A stretch of 64,000 nt of DNA from contig JADJTQ010000003.1 of the NCBI GenBank assembly GCA_016711125.1, positions 186,001 to 250,000 on the forward strand, written 5' to 3'. Below are positions 8,467 to 17,085 of the stretch, in pieces. The notes beneath the pieces were generated by a model, which did no database searches, was not told the DNA's origin, and saw only the letters and a list, made by a program, of their open reading frames with translations. Each line of letters begins with the position of its first letter. Position 1 is the stretch's first letter. The position numbers and the translations under genes are program-made. This DNA comes from Saprospiraceae bacterium (GTDB taxonomy: Bacteria > Bacteroidota > Bacteroidia > Chitinophagales > Saprospiraceae).

Positions 8467-9033
8467 ATGGAACGACTCGAATACTTCAAAAGATTTCACG
8501 ATTTGAGTAAGACAGACTATGATTTATTGGTCGAAAAACTTAGACCGATCTCCTTAAAGAAAGGGGAAATCATAATCGTACCGGGACAAATTCAGAAGGA
8601 ACTATTCTTTGTAAAAAGTGGAGTTCAAATGGCCTACCATGATACCGATACTAAAAACCATGTGATCGCATTTACCTACTTTCCAAATTTGTGTGCGATT
8701 CCCGAATCATTTTCATCTCAAACGCCTTCAAGATATTATTTGACCTGTTTGACTGACAGCGAAATGGAGTATCTTACCTATGAAGAACTACAGAATCTGT
8801 TTGACCAATCTCAACCGATAGAAAGACTTTTTAGAAGAATGACAGAGGCGGTATTGGCAGGTGTAATCAATCGACACATTGAGTTACATTCAATGACCAT
8901 GAAAGACCGTTTTAAGACATTCTGCCAAAGAAGCCCGCATTTACTTCAACTGGTACCACATAAGTACATTGCTTCGTATCTGGCCATTGATGCCACCAAT
9001 TTCAGCAAACTGTTTAATAAAGTGAAATTTTGA
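8467..9033 (+). CDS. Crp/Fnr-family transcriptional regulator
   Basis: A 188-residue Crp/Fnr regulator starting at ATG 8467 (MERLEYFKRF); a longer frame from 8362 overlaps the previous gene and is unlikely. The cyclic-nucleotide-binding domain reads LRPISLKKGEIIIVPGQIQK, LFFVKSGVQMAYHD and the roll ending SEMEYLTYEELQNLF. The C-terminal helix-turn-helix is VPHKYIASYLAIDATNFSKLF, the Bacteroidota form that replaces the usual 'IA..LG.T..TVSR'. The cAMP-binding Arg-Ser signature is absent, so it may not bind cAMP. It may control the hydrolase gene that starts 63 bp later. Confidence 0.85.
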   Translation: MERLEYFKRFHDLSKTDYDLLVEKLRPISLKKGEIIIVPGQIQKELFFVKSGVQMAYHDTDTKNHVIAFTYFPNLCAIPESFSSQTPSRYYLTCLTDSEMEYLTYEELQNLFDQSQPIERLFRRMTEAVLAGVINRHIELHSMTMKDRFKTFCQRSPHLLQLVPHKYIASYLAIDATNFSKLFNKVKF

Positions 9034-9095
9034 AGTTGGTGTAGACCAAGATTTATTTGCTGATTCGTCGCGAACTTTGCAATAATAAGAAGCAT

Positions 9096-9965
9096 ATGAC
9101 TAATCATTGGTTGGATAGATCAGAATATCCGTTCAAATCAAATTATTTCAAAGTCGATGGATATAATCTTCATTACATTGATGAAGGACAAGGAGCTACC
9201 ATTTTATTTGTTCATGGTACACCATCCTGGAGTTTTGATTATAGGAATATTATAAAGGAATTGAAATTAGATTATCGATGTATTGCCATTGACCATATGG
9301 GATTTGGGCTTTCGGACAAACCTGAAAATTATGACTACTCGACCCAAAATCACAGTAAAACATTGGGGAAATTCATATTTGATAAACAACTCGAAAATTT
9401 GACATTGGTGGTCCATGATTTTGGGGGACCAATCGGATTAAACTTTGCCATTCAGCATTCGGACAAGATCAGCAATTTGATCATTTTAAACTCATGGTTG
9501 TGGAGCAGTAGAACGGACCCTGATTTCAGAAAGTTGAGTAAGATATTGCGTAGTCCATGGCTTCTTTTCTTATACCGCTGTTTGAATTTTTCAGCAAGAT
9601 ATGTTTTACCCGGTACCTTTGGCTACCATAAGATTTCAGGCAGGATTCTTAAGCAATACACAAAGCCATTTGCAAATAGGACACAACGGAACGGTACATT
9701 GGCTTTTGCAAGATCGTTGCTCAATGACCAGGAGTGGTTTGAAGAACTTTGGAGTAAAAAGCAGGCAATTGCACGTAAACGGACTTTGTTTATTTGGGGT
9801 ATGAGAGACCCGGTTATTAAACCGAAATATTTGGAGAAGTTTTGTTCTGGGTTTAACGACTCAACTACGGTCAGGCTTGAAAAAAGTGGACACTTTCCAC
9901 AAGAAGAACAACCGGAAATAGTGTCGGAATCAATATTTAATTTTCTGGCTGAAGGCAATCGCTGA
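9096..9965 (+). CDS. Alpha/beta hydrolase with Asp nucleophile (haloalkane dehalogenase/epoxide hydrolase-like)
   Basis: ATG 9096 is chosen after AATAAGAAGCAT; it gives 289 residues, normal for the family. Visible motifs are the oxyanion HGTP (40-43), IDHMGFGLSDKP, and the nucleophile elbow VVHDFGG, where Asp 108 replaces Ser as in haloalkane dehalogenases and epoxide hydrolases. Late motifs are LFIWGMRDPVI (acid loop) and KSGHFPQEEQPE (catalytic His). The halide-stabilising Asn after HG (HGNP) is Thr here and the Trp after the nucleophile is Phe, so true dehalogenase activity is doubtful. It follows a Crp-like gene closely. Confidence 0.8.
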   Translation: MTNHWLDRSEYPFKSNYFKVDGYNLHYIDEGQGATILFVHGTPSWSFDYRNIIKELKLDYRCIAIDHMGFGLSDKPENYDYSTQNHSKTLGKFIFDKQLENLTLVVHDFGGPIGLNFAIQHSDKISNLIILNSWLWSSRTDPDFRKLSKILRSPWLLFLYRCLNFSARYVLPGTFGYHKISGRILKQYTKPFANRTQRNGTLAFARSLLNDQEWFEELWSKKQAIARKRTLFIWGMRDPVIKPKYLEKFCSGFNDSTTVRLEKSGHFPQEEQPEIVSESIFNFLAEGNR

Positions 9966-9967
9966 GG

Positions 9968-9983
9968 CTAGGAGGCTGTTCAA
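9968..9983 (+). repeat. Solo copy of the group II element's terminal repeat
   Basis: CTAGGAGGCTGTTCAA, three bases after the hydrolase stop, matches the left terminal repeat at 2034-2049 in 15 of 16 bases. No matching right end or transposase was seen nearby, so it is a likely footprint or relic. Confidence 0.4.
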
Positions 9984-10117
9984 GTCATGAAGTGTTTAAG
10001 TGACGTTTTGAAGCTCAATTTTTGAAAGAGTTAGATAATGAGAATTGATGATTCTTTGTGAAGAACACAATCCAAATGAACAAGTTGTAGCTCAGGTCGA
10101 CTCCCAAGTCCATTCGA

Positions 10118-10441
10118 TTTCCAATCCAGGCTAACCAATCCTTTCACCGTCTGCCGAAGCTTTTAAAGCGAAGGCTGGCTCTTCGTTCCAGTTTTAGGAA
10201 TCCCTAATTTAGGTGAGACTCCCATGCCAGAGTGAGACTCCCAAGCCTGCAAGGATTGGTAAGCTCACGACTCCAGATCCCAAAAACGCTACAACTTCCA
10301 ATCTGGGCTTACCAGTCCTTCCTCTGTCTGCCGAAGCTTTTAAAGCTAAGGCTGGCTCTTTGCTCCAGGCTTGAGAATCTATTAAATCTTATGATGAAGT
10401 GAGACTCCCAAGCCCATAGGGATTGGTATGCTCGATACTCA
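10118..10441. repeat. Two diverged direct copies of a ~150-bp intergenic repeat
   Basis: Copy 1 (about 10118-10274) and copy 2 (about 10294-10441) share TTCCAATC(C/T)(A/G)GG, GTCTGCCGAAGCTTTTAAAG, AAGGCTGGCTCTT and GTGAGACTCCCAAGCC followed by GGATTGGTA. The block fills the non-coding stretch 9984-10979. CTTTTAAAG is palindromic and the outer parts (CCAATCC / GGATTGG) are mutually inverted, so each copy could fold into a long hairpin. An 82-codon minus-strand frame at 10458-10706 is not convincing. Confidence 0.6.
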
Positions 10442-10979
10442 AATCCCCGGGATAAGTTCATTTTAACAAAAAATTAATTTGATAAAAAGAGAGGCAATAT
10501 GCCCGATTATAGCTGGCTTTGATAGCGCTCCACACTAAATTTGGACCAGAAGTTAAGAGACGAAATAAAAGATATCTGCAGATCGATTTATTGATCGCAT
10601 AATTTTTAGTTTGATCTACCAAAGCTTTCTTTTCGTCGACGATTGGGTTTCCCTGACCCGTTGAAGGATACTTAAATCGGCTAAATCTTTCTACTGCACT
10701 AAACACGAGTAATATGTCTTTCTAATAAGTTCATTATCAGTTCCATGTACTGCTGATTTGCTCTCACAACCCGACTGATAATGTCATTGCTTTATCATGA
10801 CTATGGTGTGCTTTACTGGTTGAATCTTGTACCAGGAACAAGTTTCTGGATTGGACGAGGTTTACAATTTGGATACACCGAAACTGGATATGCAATGCAA
10901 CTTCGGTGTCGATTTGACCGTCTTTAATAAAACTAAGTATTTAATTAACCCTCAAGTCTTCCAGAAAAAGAATATTTTA

Positions 10980-13049
10980 ATGGTCATGTCAGAGGCAGTC
11001 ATAAGGGAAATAGATGATTCCAGGCGCTCACAATGTGCCATTATGTTTACTGACATATTGGGCTTTACCAGTTTAATGCAAAAGGATGAACAGAAGACCA
11101 TCCTTAAGCTTGAGTCACATCGCAAGCAACTTGAAATTTTGCATAACCGTTTTGGAGGGAGGATCATCCAATATTATGGGGATGGCAGCCTCAGTGTTTT
11201 TACTACCCCGGTGCAAGCTTTGCACTGTGCCGTAGCCATTCAGGAAAATGCCAGCCGGCTTTCGCTTCCGTTAAAAGTAGGTATTCATTATGGAGATATC
11301 GTTGAGAAGGGCTCGGCTGTCTATGGTGATGGAATCAATGTCGCATCCCGGATAGAATCGGTGGGTATTGCAAAATGTATTTTGTTTTCAGAAGACTTCT
11401 GGAATCAAGTCAAGAATAAGGGCTTTAATGCTCAAAGTATGGGTGCTTTGCGGTTTAAGAATATCACTAAACCGATCAAAGTGTTTGGATTGGAACATGA
11501 GGGCTTGGTGGTGCCGGATAAAAATGCTCTTGTTGGAAAATTGGAAAACAGGCCTGGTCGGCAGTATAAGATATTGCTGGTTGCTTCGGTTTTGGTCTTC
11601 TTGATTTCAATTACTGCACTATGGCGCTATAATGTCCATTTAAATGAGCTTTTGCAAGACGATATTACCACCGTAGGGGTCATTCCATTCAGAGTGGAAG
11701 GGGTGCAAACAATGGATGCAAGTCTTCGATCGGGTTTTACGGAAAATCTGGTGACTCACTTGTCTTCTTTTTATGGTTTACAGGTTCTCTCCTCCCGATC
11801 TACCGAACCTTATGCCAATTCGATGGAGACCCCTACGGAGATCGGTAGCGAGTTGGGAGTCAGTCACTTGCTATATGGTACGTTAAGGCAGGGTCGGGAT
11901 GATAGCATTCGGATCAATGTTGAATTGGTCGATGTGCGAAATGGCAGGAATATCTGGGCCAAATCTGTGAATAAAACACCCGAAGATTTTTTCGCTAATC
12001 CCATTGATATCTCGTCAGACTTGACTGCGTTTTTAGAAGCGCGGGAAAATCCATACAAAATTGACCAGGAAAAACCAACCTCAAGACTTTCACTAACCAC
12101 TTTTCGTCTGATAACCGAAGCCAGAGAAGAGGCAAGCAAGCGAACAGAGGAATCTTTTAATTTGTCGAATGATCTTCTGCGGTTAGCGATTGCGAGAGAC
12201 TCCAGTCTGGCATTGGGATATGCCCTGTTGTCACAAAATTATTCCTTAATGCATGCATATGGATTTATGGATGCCGGAGAGGCTATGGATCAGGCCGAAC
12301 AAAATGGAGGTATGTGTTTATATATCGACCGAAATCTCGCTGAAGGATACGTGTCGAATGCTTTGATGCAGTACTCGTTTTTCCAATCTGACCCTGAAGA
12401 GATGCTCGACCTTTTACAGCAGGCGGTCTTGCTACGGCCCAGCTATGATTATGCCTACTATCTGATGGGTAAAATTTACTTCGACCTGCTTGACTATGAG
12501 ATGGCAGTCAATTATTTTGCACTTGCCCATAAACTCAATCCCGATGACTTCCTCTATCGTAAGAAATTGTCTGAAACTCTTCTTGCCAGCGGGGACTCGA
12601 AAAAGGCAGGAAAAATTAGCAAAGAACTGGTGAAGCGATTTCCAGACAATCCAGATGCTAAGTTAAGCCGGATGGAGTTTTGTTTGGCCACCAATGATTT
12701 AACGGAGGTGAATCAAATGCTCGGCGAAATGTCGGATGGTGTTCAGAAGCAAAAAATGGAGCTATCAATTGCTATCCATAAAAATCAATTTGCCCAGGCT
12801 GAAAAAATGATCAATCAATTGGCTCCGGGTACCTCAAATCTTGATTTCGGTCCATTGCTGGTGACTTATTATGATAAAATTGGTCAGCATGAAAAACTGT
12901 GGGCAATTTTGCAAAATGCGGTCGACCAGAAAGCGGTATGGCTAAAGGAAATAAAATCATTGAGACTTAAATCAGTCGAAAATTCGCCCGAAGGATACCA
13001 GGATTTACTAGATGCGATAAAACTGATTGATGTTCAAAATGAAGGTTAG
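10980..13049 (+). CDS. Class III nucleotidyl cyclase with membrane anchor, TolB-N-like domain and TPRs
   Basis: From ATG 10980 the protein has 689 residues (a TTG start at 10827 would only add an unrelated leader). Residues ~15-172 are a class III cyclase: metal-binding Asp 25 (MFTDILGFTSL) and Asp 68 (YYGDGSLSVF), and transition-state Asn 120/Arg 124 (GINVASRIES) are all present, so it should be active. One membrane helix follows at ~197-216. Residues ~228-330 match the TolB N-terminal-like domain (VGVIPFRVEG, GSELGVSHLLYGTLRQG, WAKSVNK). The rest is helical TPR-like repeats (YDYAYYLMGKIYFDLLDYEM). Such cyclases signal with cAMP or cGMP; the two Crp-like proteins in the window are possible readers, which is inference. 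Confidence 0.85.
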   Translation: MVMSEAVIREIDDSRRSQCAIMFTDILGFTSLMQKDEQKTILKLESHRKQLEILHNRFGGRIIQYYGDGSLSVFTTPVQALHCAVAIQENASRLSLPLKVGIHYGDIVEKGSAVYGDGINVASRIESVGIAKCILFSEDFWNQVKNKGFNAQSMGALRFKNITKPIKVFGLEHEGLVVPDKNALVGKLENRPGRQYKILLVASVLVFLISITALWRYNVHLNELLQDDITTVGVIPFRVEGVQTMDASLRSGFTENLVTHLSSFYGLQVLSSRSTEPYANSMETPTEIGSELGVSHLLYGTLRQGRDDSIRINVELVDVRNGRNIWAKSVNKTPEDFFANPIDISSDLTAFLEARENPYKIDQEKPTSRLSLTTFRLITEAREEASKRTEESFNLSNDLLRLAIARDSSLALGYALLSQNYSLMHAYGFMDAGEAMDQAEQNGGMCLYIDRNLAEGYVSNALMQYSFFQSDPEEMLDLLQQAVLLRPSYDYAYYLMGKIYFDLLDYEMAVNYFALAHKLNPDDFLYRKKLSETLLASGDSKKAGKISKELVKRFPDNPDAKLSRMEFCLATNDLTEVNQMLGEMSDGVQKQKMELSIAIHKNQFAQAEKMINQLAPGTSNLDFGPLLVTYYDKIGQHEKLWAILQNAVDQKAVWLKEIKSLRLKSVENSPEGYQDLLDAIKLIDVQNEG

Positions 13050-13222
13050 ACTCATTTAATTTCCCGACTTCTTGTAAATTAAATTCACTGGTTGCTCTTT
13101 AGCAAGAGGCCCGGGATGCTTAGTGGTGACTTCTATCTTAAGATCCATCAGATTGCTTCTGCTAATTTTTCTTATTTTCATTTGATAATATTCCTGAATA
13201 CTTCAGAAAAGAGGAAAAACAA

Positions 13223-14551
13223 ATGAAACACCTATACTTATATATTCTTCTTATCATCTTCAGCCAATGTAAAATTTCCCACCCGCTGGCTGACATCACC
13301 CAGCATCAGAAAGTGACCAAAGTCATCAAGGTTGCTGATGTATGGTCCGGCCACCCGGTTGGTTTTGATATTCTAGACACGGAGAGTCATCAATATATCG
13401 CCTATTATGACACAGCAAGAAATATGTGCATTGCGCAACGAAAACCAGACAATGATCAATGGATAAAATCTGTTTTACCGACTCGGGTTGGTTGGGATTC
13501 GCATAATAGTATTGTGCTGGCCCAGGACAAAAAGGGATTTATTCATGTCAGTGGAAATATGCACGGTGTGCCGCTGATCTATTTCCGTTCGAAGGAACCA
13601 GATGACATCGATCAATTTGAAAAATTGTCAATGGTAGGTACAGAGGAAGACCGGGTGACCTATCCGGTATTCTTCAAAAATCTGGATGACGATCTATTTT
13701 TTCAATACCGTGATGGCGGCAGCGGCAATGGCATCACTTATATCAATCGTTATAATGTGGATAGCAAGAAATGGATAAGGGTATTAAATGAAGGGCTTTT
13801 TGATGGCGAGGAGGAAACCAACGCCTATCCCAATGATCCGCTAAAGGGACCAGATGGATATTTTCATTATATGTGGGTTTGGCGGCTTAATCCAATTGCT
13901 AATACCAACCATAATCTTTCGTACGTGCGAACGAAAGATTTTGTGCACTTTGAAAACATCGAAGGGCTTCCGATTGATATTCCAATCCAATATCGTGAGC
14001 GCCGGGTCATAGCCGATCCAGTCGGTCCCTGGAATGGCTTGATGAATAGTACAAAACAATTGTCTTTTGATAGCAAAAACCGCGTGGTTTTGGGTTATCA
14101 TAAATTTGATAAAGAGGGTAGAAGTCAGTTATTTATTTGCAGATACGTGGATGGTGAATGGATCAACCGGCAAGTTTCTGACTGGCCGGATTATACCTGG
14201 GATATTAATAAGAGAGGCTCCCTGGGTCATGCTATCAGTTTGCCCGAGATCCGGACCGATGGACATGGTGCTATATACTTTTCATATAGCCATGAAAAAC
14301 ATGGATCTGGTTTATTGAAGATCGACGAAGAAAAGCTGGTGCTTCTTGAGAATATGGTAGGCAAGAAATTTAGTGATGTCGAAGGTTTACCTGAAACCAA
14401 GATACCAGGAATGCAAATCAATCGGAAATCGGCTGATGATGGCCGGTACCTGCTCCAATGGCAGACACTCCCTTCAAATTTTGATCGCCCCAGAGAACCT
14501 CCCTATCCAAAGCCAACCGAGTTGATACTCTATGAACTGGATAAGCAGTGA
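13223..14551 (+). CDS. BNR_4 family lipoprotein, polysaccharide lyase PL24/PL25-like
   Basis: A 442-residue exported protein with lipoprotein signal ending IIFSQC. The mature chain is a BNR_4 seven-blade propeller: GWDSHNSIVLAQDKKGFIHV, then SGNMHGVPLIYFRS, a YPVFFKNLDDDLFFQYRDGG blade, LSYVRTKDFVHFENIEG and GHAISLPEIRTDGHGAIYFS. The DSHN and GNMH histidines and the following Tyr/Arg occur at the spacing of the catalytic residues of ulvan lyases PL24/PL25, so a lyase on uronate-containing marine polysaccharide is plausible but not shown. RBS AAGAGG lies upstream of ATG 13223. No SusC/D pair is adjacent. Confidence 0.75.
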   Translation: MKHLYLYILLIIFSQCKISHPLADITQHQKVTKVIKVADVWSGHPVGFDILDTESHQYIAYYDTARNMCIAQRKPDNDQWIKSVLPTRVGWDSHNSIVLAQDKKGFIHVSGNMHGVPLIYFRSKEPDDIDQFEKLSMVGTEEDRVTYPVFFKNLDDDLFFQYRDGGSGNGITYINRYNVDSKKWIRVLNEGLFDGEEETNAYPNDPLKGPDGYFHYMWVWRLNPIANTNHNLSYVRTKDFVHFENIEGLPIDIPIQYRERRVIADPVGPWNGLMNSTKQLSFDSKNRVVLGYHKFDKEGRSQLFICRYVDGEWINRQVSDWPDYTWDINKRGSLGHAISLPEIRTDGHGAIYFSYSHEKHGSGLLKIDEEKLVLLENMVGKKFSDVEGLPETKIPGMQINRKSADDGRYLLQWQTLPSNFDRPREPPYPKPTELILYELDKQ

Positions 14552-14569
14552 TTGCTTGGATAAGCTTAA

Positions 14570-14746
14570 GATCTTTAGGACAATACAGGAGTTACTGGGT
14601 CACAAGGATAATAAACGACTTAAGTATACACCCATGTGACGACAAGTCGGGTAGCAGGTATCAAAAGTCCTCTGGATGCGTTAAATTTAGATTCAGGACG
14701 AGAAAAAAACGAAGTGGTGATACAAGATTATGGCTTATATAAGTAA
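14570..14746 (+). pseudogene. Remnant of a tyrosine recombinase (integron-integrase-like C-terminus)
   Basis: Translation across frames gives DLRTIQELLGHKDNKTT, then VYTHVTTSRVAG, then IKSPLDALNLDSG. This is the C-terminal signature of IntI/XerCD-type recombinases: the box II 'LLGH' with its catalytic His, and the Tyr nucleophile in YTH, with the SPLDAL tail seen in integron integrases and in Bacteroidota recombinases of the 'YTHVS..I..IKSPLD' type. It needs two one-base corrections (near 14575 and 14610) and keeps one TAA before the Tyr. Nothing of the first ~280 residues is left: the previous gene ends at 14551. It lies on the same strand as the cassette-like genes that follow. Confidence 0.7.
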
Positions 14747-14774
14747 GTTGGATGGCATTATAGGGAATAAAGAA

Positions 14775-15248
14775 ATGGCTGAACGAAACTCAATAGAACA
14801 AAAGGGATCTGAACTAGAAAAATACCGAAACTTGGTCCAGGCTTCCTTAGACTATTTCATCCAATCGCCAGTAATGAGAATAAAGACAGATGATTTTGAT
14901 TCACTCGAGCATTGGAAGTCGATGAAACTAATAGCAGAGGAAAATTACAAGAAGGGAAGATTGGGGCGCTTAAAACAGTGGTACAAAGATTTGACTGATG
15001 TACCAAGGGAAACTGAGGACCAAAATTTTGAGAAATTCATTTTTACCCATACAGGTTATATAATTTCGTTGAATAGGGAACGTGAACGCGAGATTAAAGG
15101 CATTGAGAAAAGAGGACTAATTAGAAATGATGATGAATTTAGAACAATCATGGATCTAGTTAATAGCCTCTGTCAAGAAAAAAATATAGACATTAGAAGA
15201 ATAGAGGTCTTAAATTCTATCCTGGGAGAATATGAAAAAGGACATTAG
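14775..15248 (+). CDS. Hypothetical helical protein (first cassette-like gene after the recombinase remnant)
   Basis: ATG 14775 (MAERNSIEQKGSELEKYRN) is preferred to 14730, which overlaps the recombinase remnant. The 157 residues are highly charged and mostly helical, without signal peptide or membrane segment. Visible stretches are LVQASLDYFIQSPVMRIKTD, GRLGRLKQWYKDLTD and REREREIKGIEKRGLI. No family recognised. A soluble cytosolic protein of this kind is typical cassette cargo. Confidence 0.5.
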   Translation: MAERNSIEQKGSELEKYRNLVQASLDYFIQSPVMRIKTDDFDSLEHWKSMKLIAEENYKKGRLGRLKQWYKDLTDVPRETEDQNFEKFIFTHTGYIISLNREREREIKGIEKRGLIRNDDEFRTIMDLVNSLCQEKNIDIRRIEVLNSILGEYEKGH

Positions 15249-15317
15249 AAATTGAATAGATGTTAAAAACCAGATGCTATAAGCTAACTAAAATATATGA
15301 AAAGGGGGATTGAAAAT

Positions 15318-16226
15318 ATGATACCAGAACCCGAACCAAAGGCAACAAGAAATCTCAATATCTGGGCAAATAAGATCGCTGAGTTAAGAGATCTTGCTGC
15401 CTCATGTTTGACACAAGACCTGGAAAATAAGAAAACCGGAGGAGATGAACATCTACCTATCTTCTTAAGTTTAAGGCATGCGATCGAACTACTGGACGCC
15501 ATTTCATTGCAGATCCGAAACTCTTCGATCGACCCTTGTAAACTTCTTCTGAGAGGTTTGCTGGAGACTTATTTCAATTTAGAATACTTGTTTGCTGGTG
15601 ATTGGAAGCAAAAAGCCTATCAGTTCATTGCTACATTATACCAGAACAAGATAAAATTTTACAAAAAGCTCGATCATAGTGATTCAAGTCATGGTAATTT
15701 CAAATCTCCCTTCATCACTGACAAGAGAATGGGTGGCTACCCGTTTTCTGAACTTGGAAATCTGGATATGGCAATTTCTAACCTCGAAAGGTTATTCGAG
15801 AAGCCTGAATATAGCAACATTAAATCTGAGTTTGAACGATTAAAAAGCGAGAAGGAAGGGAATCCCAAATGGTTCCGCTTATTTGATGGCCCCAAGACCA
15901 TTTCTGGACTGGCCAGGGAATTGAAACTTGGAGGTCTCTACGAAACATATTATAGATTTTGGTCCGGACCACTTCATGGAACTGACGTAGTTGATGGCAA
16001 GATAACATCAAATTCAGATGGAAAACTAGAAATTTACCAGATTAGACTTCCATTTGAAGCTCAGTCGATTACGCATTCAACTTTTACATTAGCCTTCTAT
16101 ATTATTGACGTCTATCTAAATAATAGGTTGCCAGATAAGAAAGCCGATTTGAATAAATGGTATTTAACTAATAGGGACTTCTACATGCAACTTGGCGGTG
16201 AGCAAGTGATCAAGAATGCTGGCTGA
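15318..16226 (+). CDS. DUF5677 domain protein
   Basis: The start is set at ATG 15318 because AAAAGGGGGAT lies 8 bases upstream; the earlier ATG at 15297 would bury this ribosome site. The 302-residue protein has the DUF5677 pattern: an N-terminal helical part (IWANKIAELRDLAASC), LSLRHAIELLDAISLQIRN, LLLRGLLETYFNLEYLFAGD and, late, a conserved LYETYYRFWSGPLHGTDV with the His found in the family. Function unknown; the family is frequent in defence islands and mobile cassettes. It is followed 18 bp later by the best attC-like hairpin in the window. Confidence 0.75.
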   Translation: MIPEPEPKATRNLNIWANKIAELRDLAASCLTQDLENKKTGGDEHLPIFLSLRHAIELLDAISLQIRNSSIDPCKLLLRGLLETYFNLEYLFAGDWKQKAYQFIATLYQNKIKFYKKLDHSDSSHGNFKSPFITDKRMGGYPFSELGNLDMAISNLERLFEKPEYSNIKSEFERLKSEKEGNPKWFRLFDGPKTISGLARELKLGGLYETYYRFWSGPLHGTDVVDGKITSNSDGKLEIYQIRLPFEAQSITHSTFTLAFYIIDVYLNNRLPDKKADLNKWYLTNRDFYMQLGGEQVIKNAG

Positions 16227-16244
16227 GGTCGTATGAAAAACGCC

Positions 16245-16311
16245 ATCCAACACGGCATAGCTCGCCAGCCATCCTTCGGAATGGCCGATCGGCTATGCTT
16301 GGACGTTACCT
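16245..16311 (+). other. attC-like recombination site E
   Basis: R''-like ATCCAAC (16245-16251) fits the RYYYAAC consensus exactly. GCATAGC at 16255-16261 pairs with GCTATGC at 16292-16298; an inner stem GCCATCC/GGAATGGC (16268-16274/16278-16285) closes on a TTC loop with one extrahelical base. The right end is TATGCTTGGACGTTACCT, with GTT at 16305-16307. Length (67 bp), cores, double stem and bulge are all those of an integron attC site, and it lies between two unrelated same-strand genes. Confidence 0.7.
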
Positions 16312-16375
16312 GCTATTTCATTCTATCGAGCCTAGGAAACATGTCGTAAAACTCAAATAACATCAAAAAAGCAGT

Positions 16376-16861
16376 ATGAAAAAAGTCATTTTGAATTTAG
16401 TGTTAATTCTTAGTCCCTTTTTATGTTTCGCCCAGTCTTTAAAGCAACAAGGTTTAAAATCTGAATTTTTGTATAACATCGATATCGAAGTCGACACTAC
16501 CTTTGACATTGGGAAAACACCTATGGGCGATAGAGTTTTTTATCGAGCCAATGGCGGAATTTTTGAAGGGCCAAGGTTAAAAGGCCGGGTACTGCCAGCA
16601 GGAGGGGATTATGCCATAAGATTAGATTCTTCCACCATGCGGCTTGAAGTACGCTTAATCCTCGAAACGGATGATGGAGAAGTGATTTATAATACTTATA
16701 ATGGCTATATATACGATAATCCGGATGGGACAAAATACTGGAGAGTATGCAATTTCTATGAAACCGCTTCTAAAAAATATAGTTGGCTGAACCACATTAT
16801 AGCCGTAGGGATTGCAAAAACTAATAACAGAGCTTGGTATGATGTATACGAAATCAAGTGA
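16376..16861 (+). CDS. Secreted DUF3237 protein
   Basis: A 161-residue protein with a signal peptide (MKKVILNLVLILSPFLCFAQ, cleavage after Ala/Gln). The mature domain is DUF3237: KSEFLYNIDIEVDTTFDIG, TPMGDRVFYRANGGIFEGPR, LKGRVLPAGGDYAIRL, LETDDGEVIYNTYNGYIY, and SKKYSWLNHIIAVGIAKT. Length is normal for this single-domain beta-barrel family, whose function is unknown. It is a single-gene cassette between attC-like sites E and F. Confidence 0.8.
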   Translation: MKKVILNLVLILSPFLCFAQSLKQQGLKSEFLYNIDIEVDTTFDIGKTPMGDRVFYRANGGIFEGPRLKGRVLPAGGDYAIRLDSSTMRLEVRLILETDDGEVIYNTYNGYIYDNPDGTKYWRVCNFYETASKKYSWLNHIIAVGIAKTNNRAWYDVYEIK

Positions 16862-16888
16862 ATAGCTCAACTGATGAACAAACAGCAG

Positions 16889-17082
16889 GTAACAGTGCAT
16901 TGGCAATATGGCGGGGCGACGAATAGATACTCAGCTTTTGTTCGCTAATCAGCTTCAGTTTCGGCAAACGAATAGCACCGAGCAACAGAATAGACAATCA
17001 GCTTTTGTATCTTTAATCAGCAACGGCACCAGGCAGACGGAACAAAGAATACCGCCACATCGCCAATGCTTTAACGTTATCA
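16889..17082 (+). other. attC-like recombination site F (long form)
   Basis: AAC at 16891-16893 and ACGTTA at 17074-17079 bracket an 18-bp inverted repeat, GCATTGGCAATATGGCGG at 16897-16914 against 17052-17069, matching in 16 of 18 positions. The right arm AATGCTTTAACGTTA matches that of site E. About 190 bp is longer than known attC sites, and the inner loop holds two copies of a CAGCTTTTGT motif, so it may be an attC extended by an inner duplication. Confidence 0.55.
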
Positions 17083-17085
17083 TGC

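Noticed and set aside
9096..9965. Calling the hydrolase a true haloalkane dehalogenase (dhaA)
   Set aside because: The Asp nucleophile fits, but the halide-binding Asn after HG is Thr and the Trp after Asp is Phe.
10458..10706. 82-codon minus-strand frame
   Set aside because: No start context, no family, and it overlaps the edge of the duplicated non-coding block.
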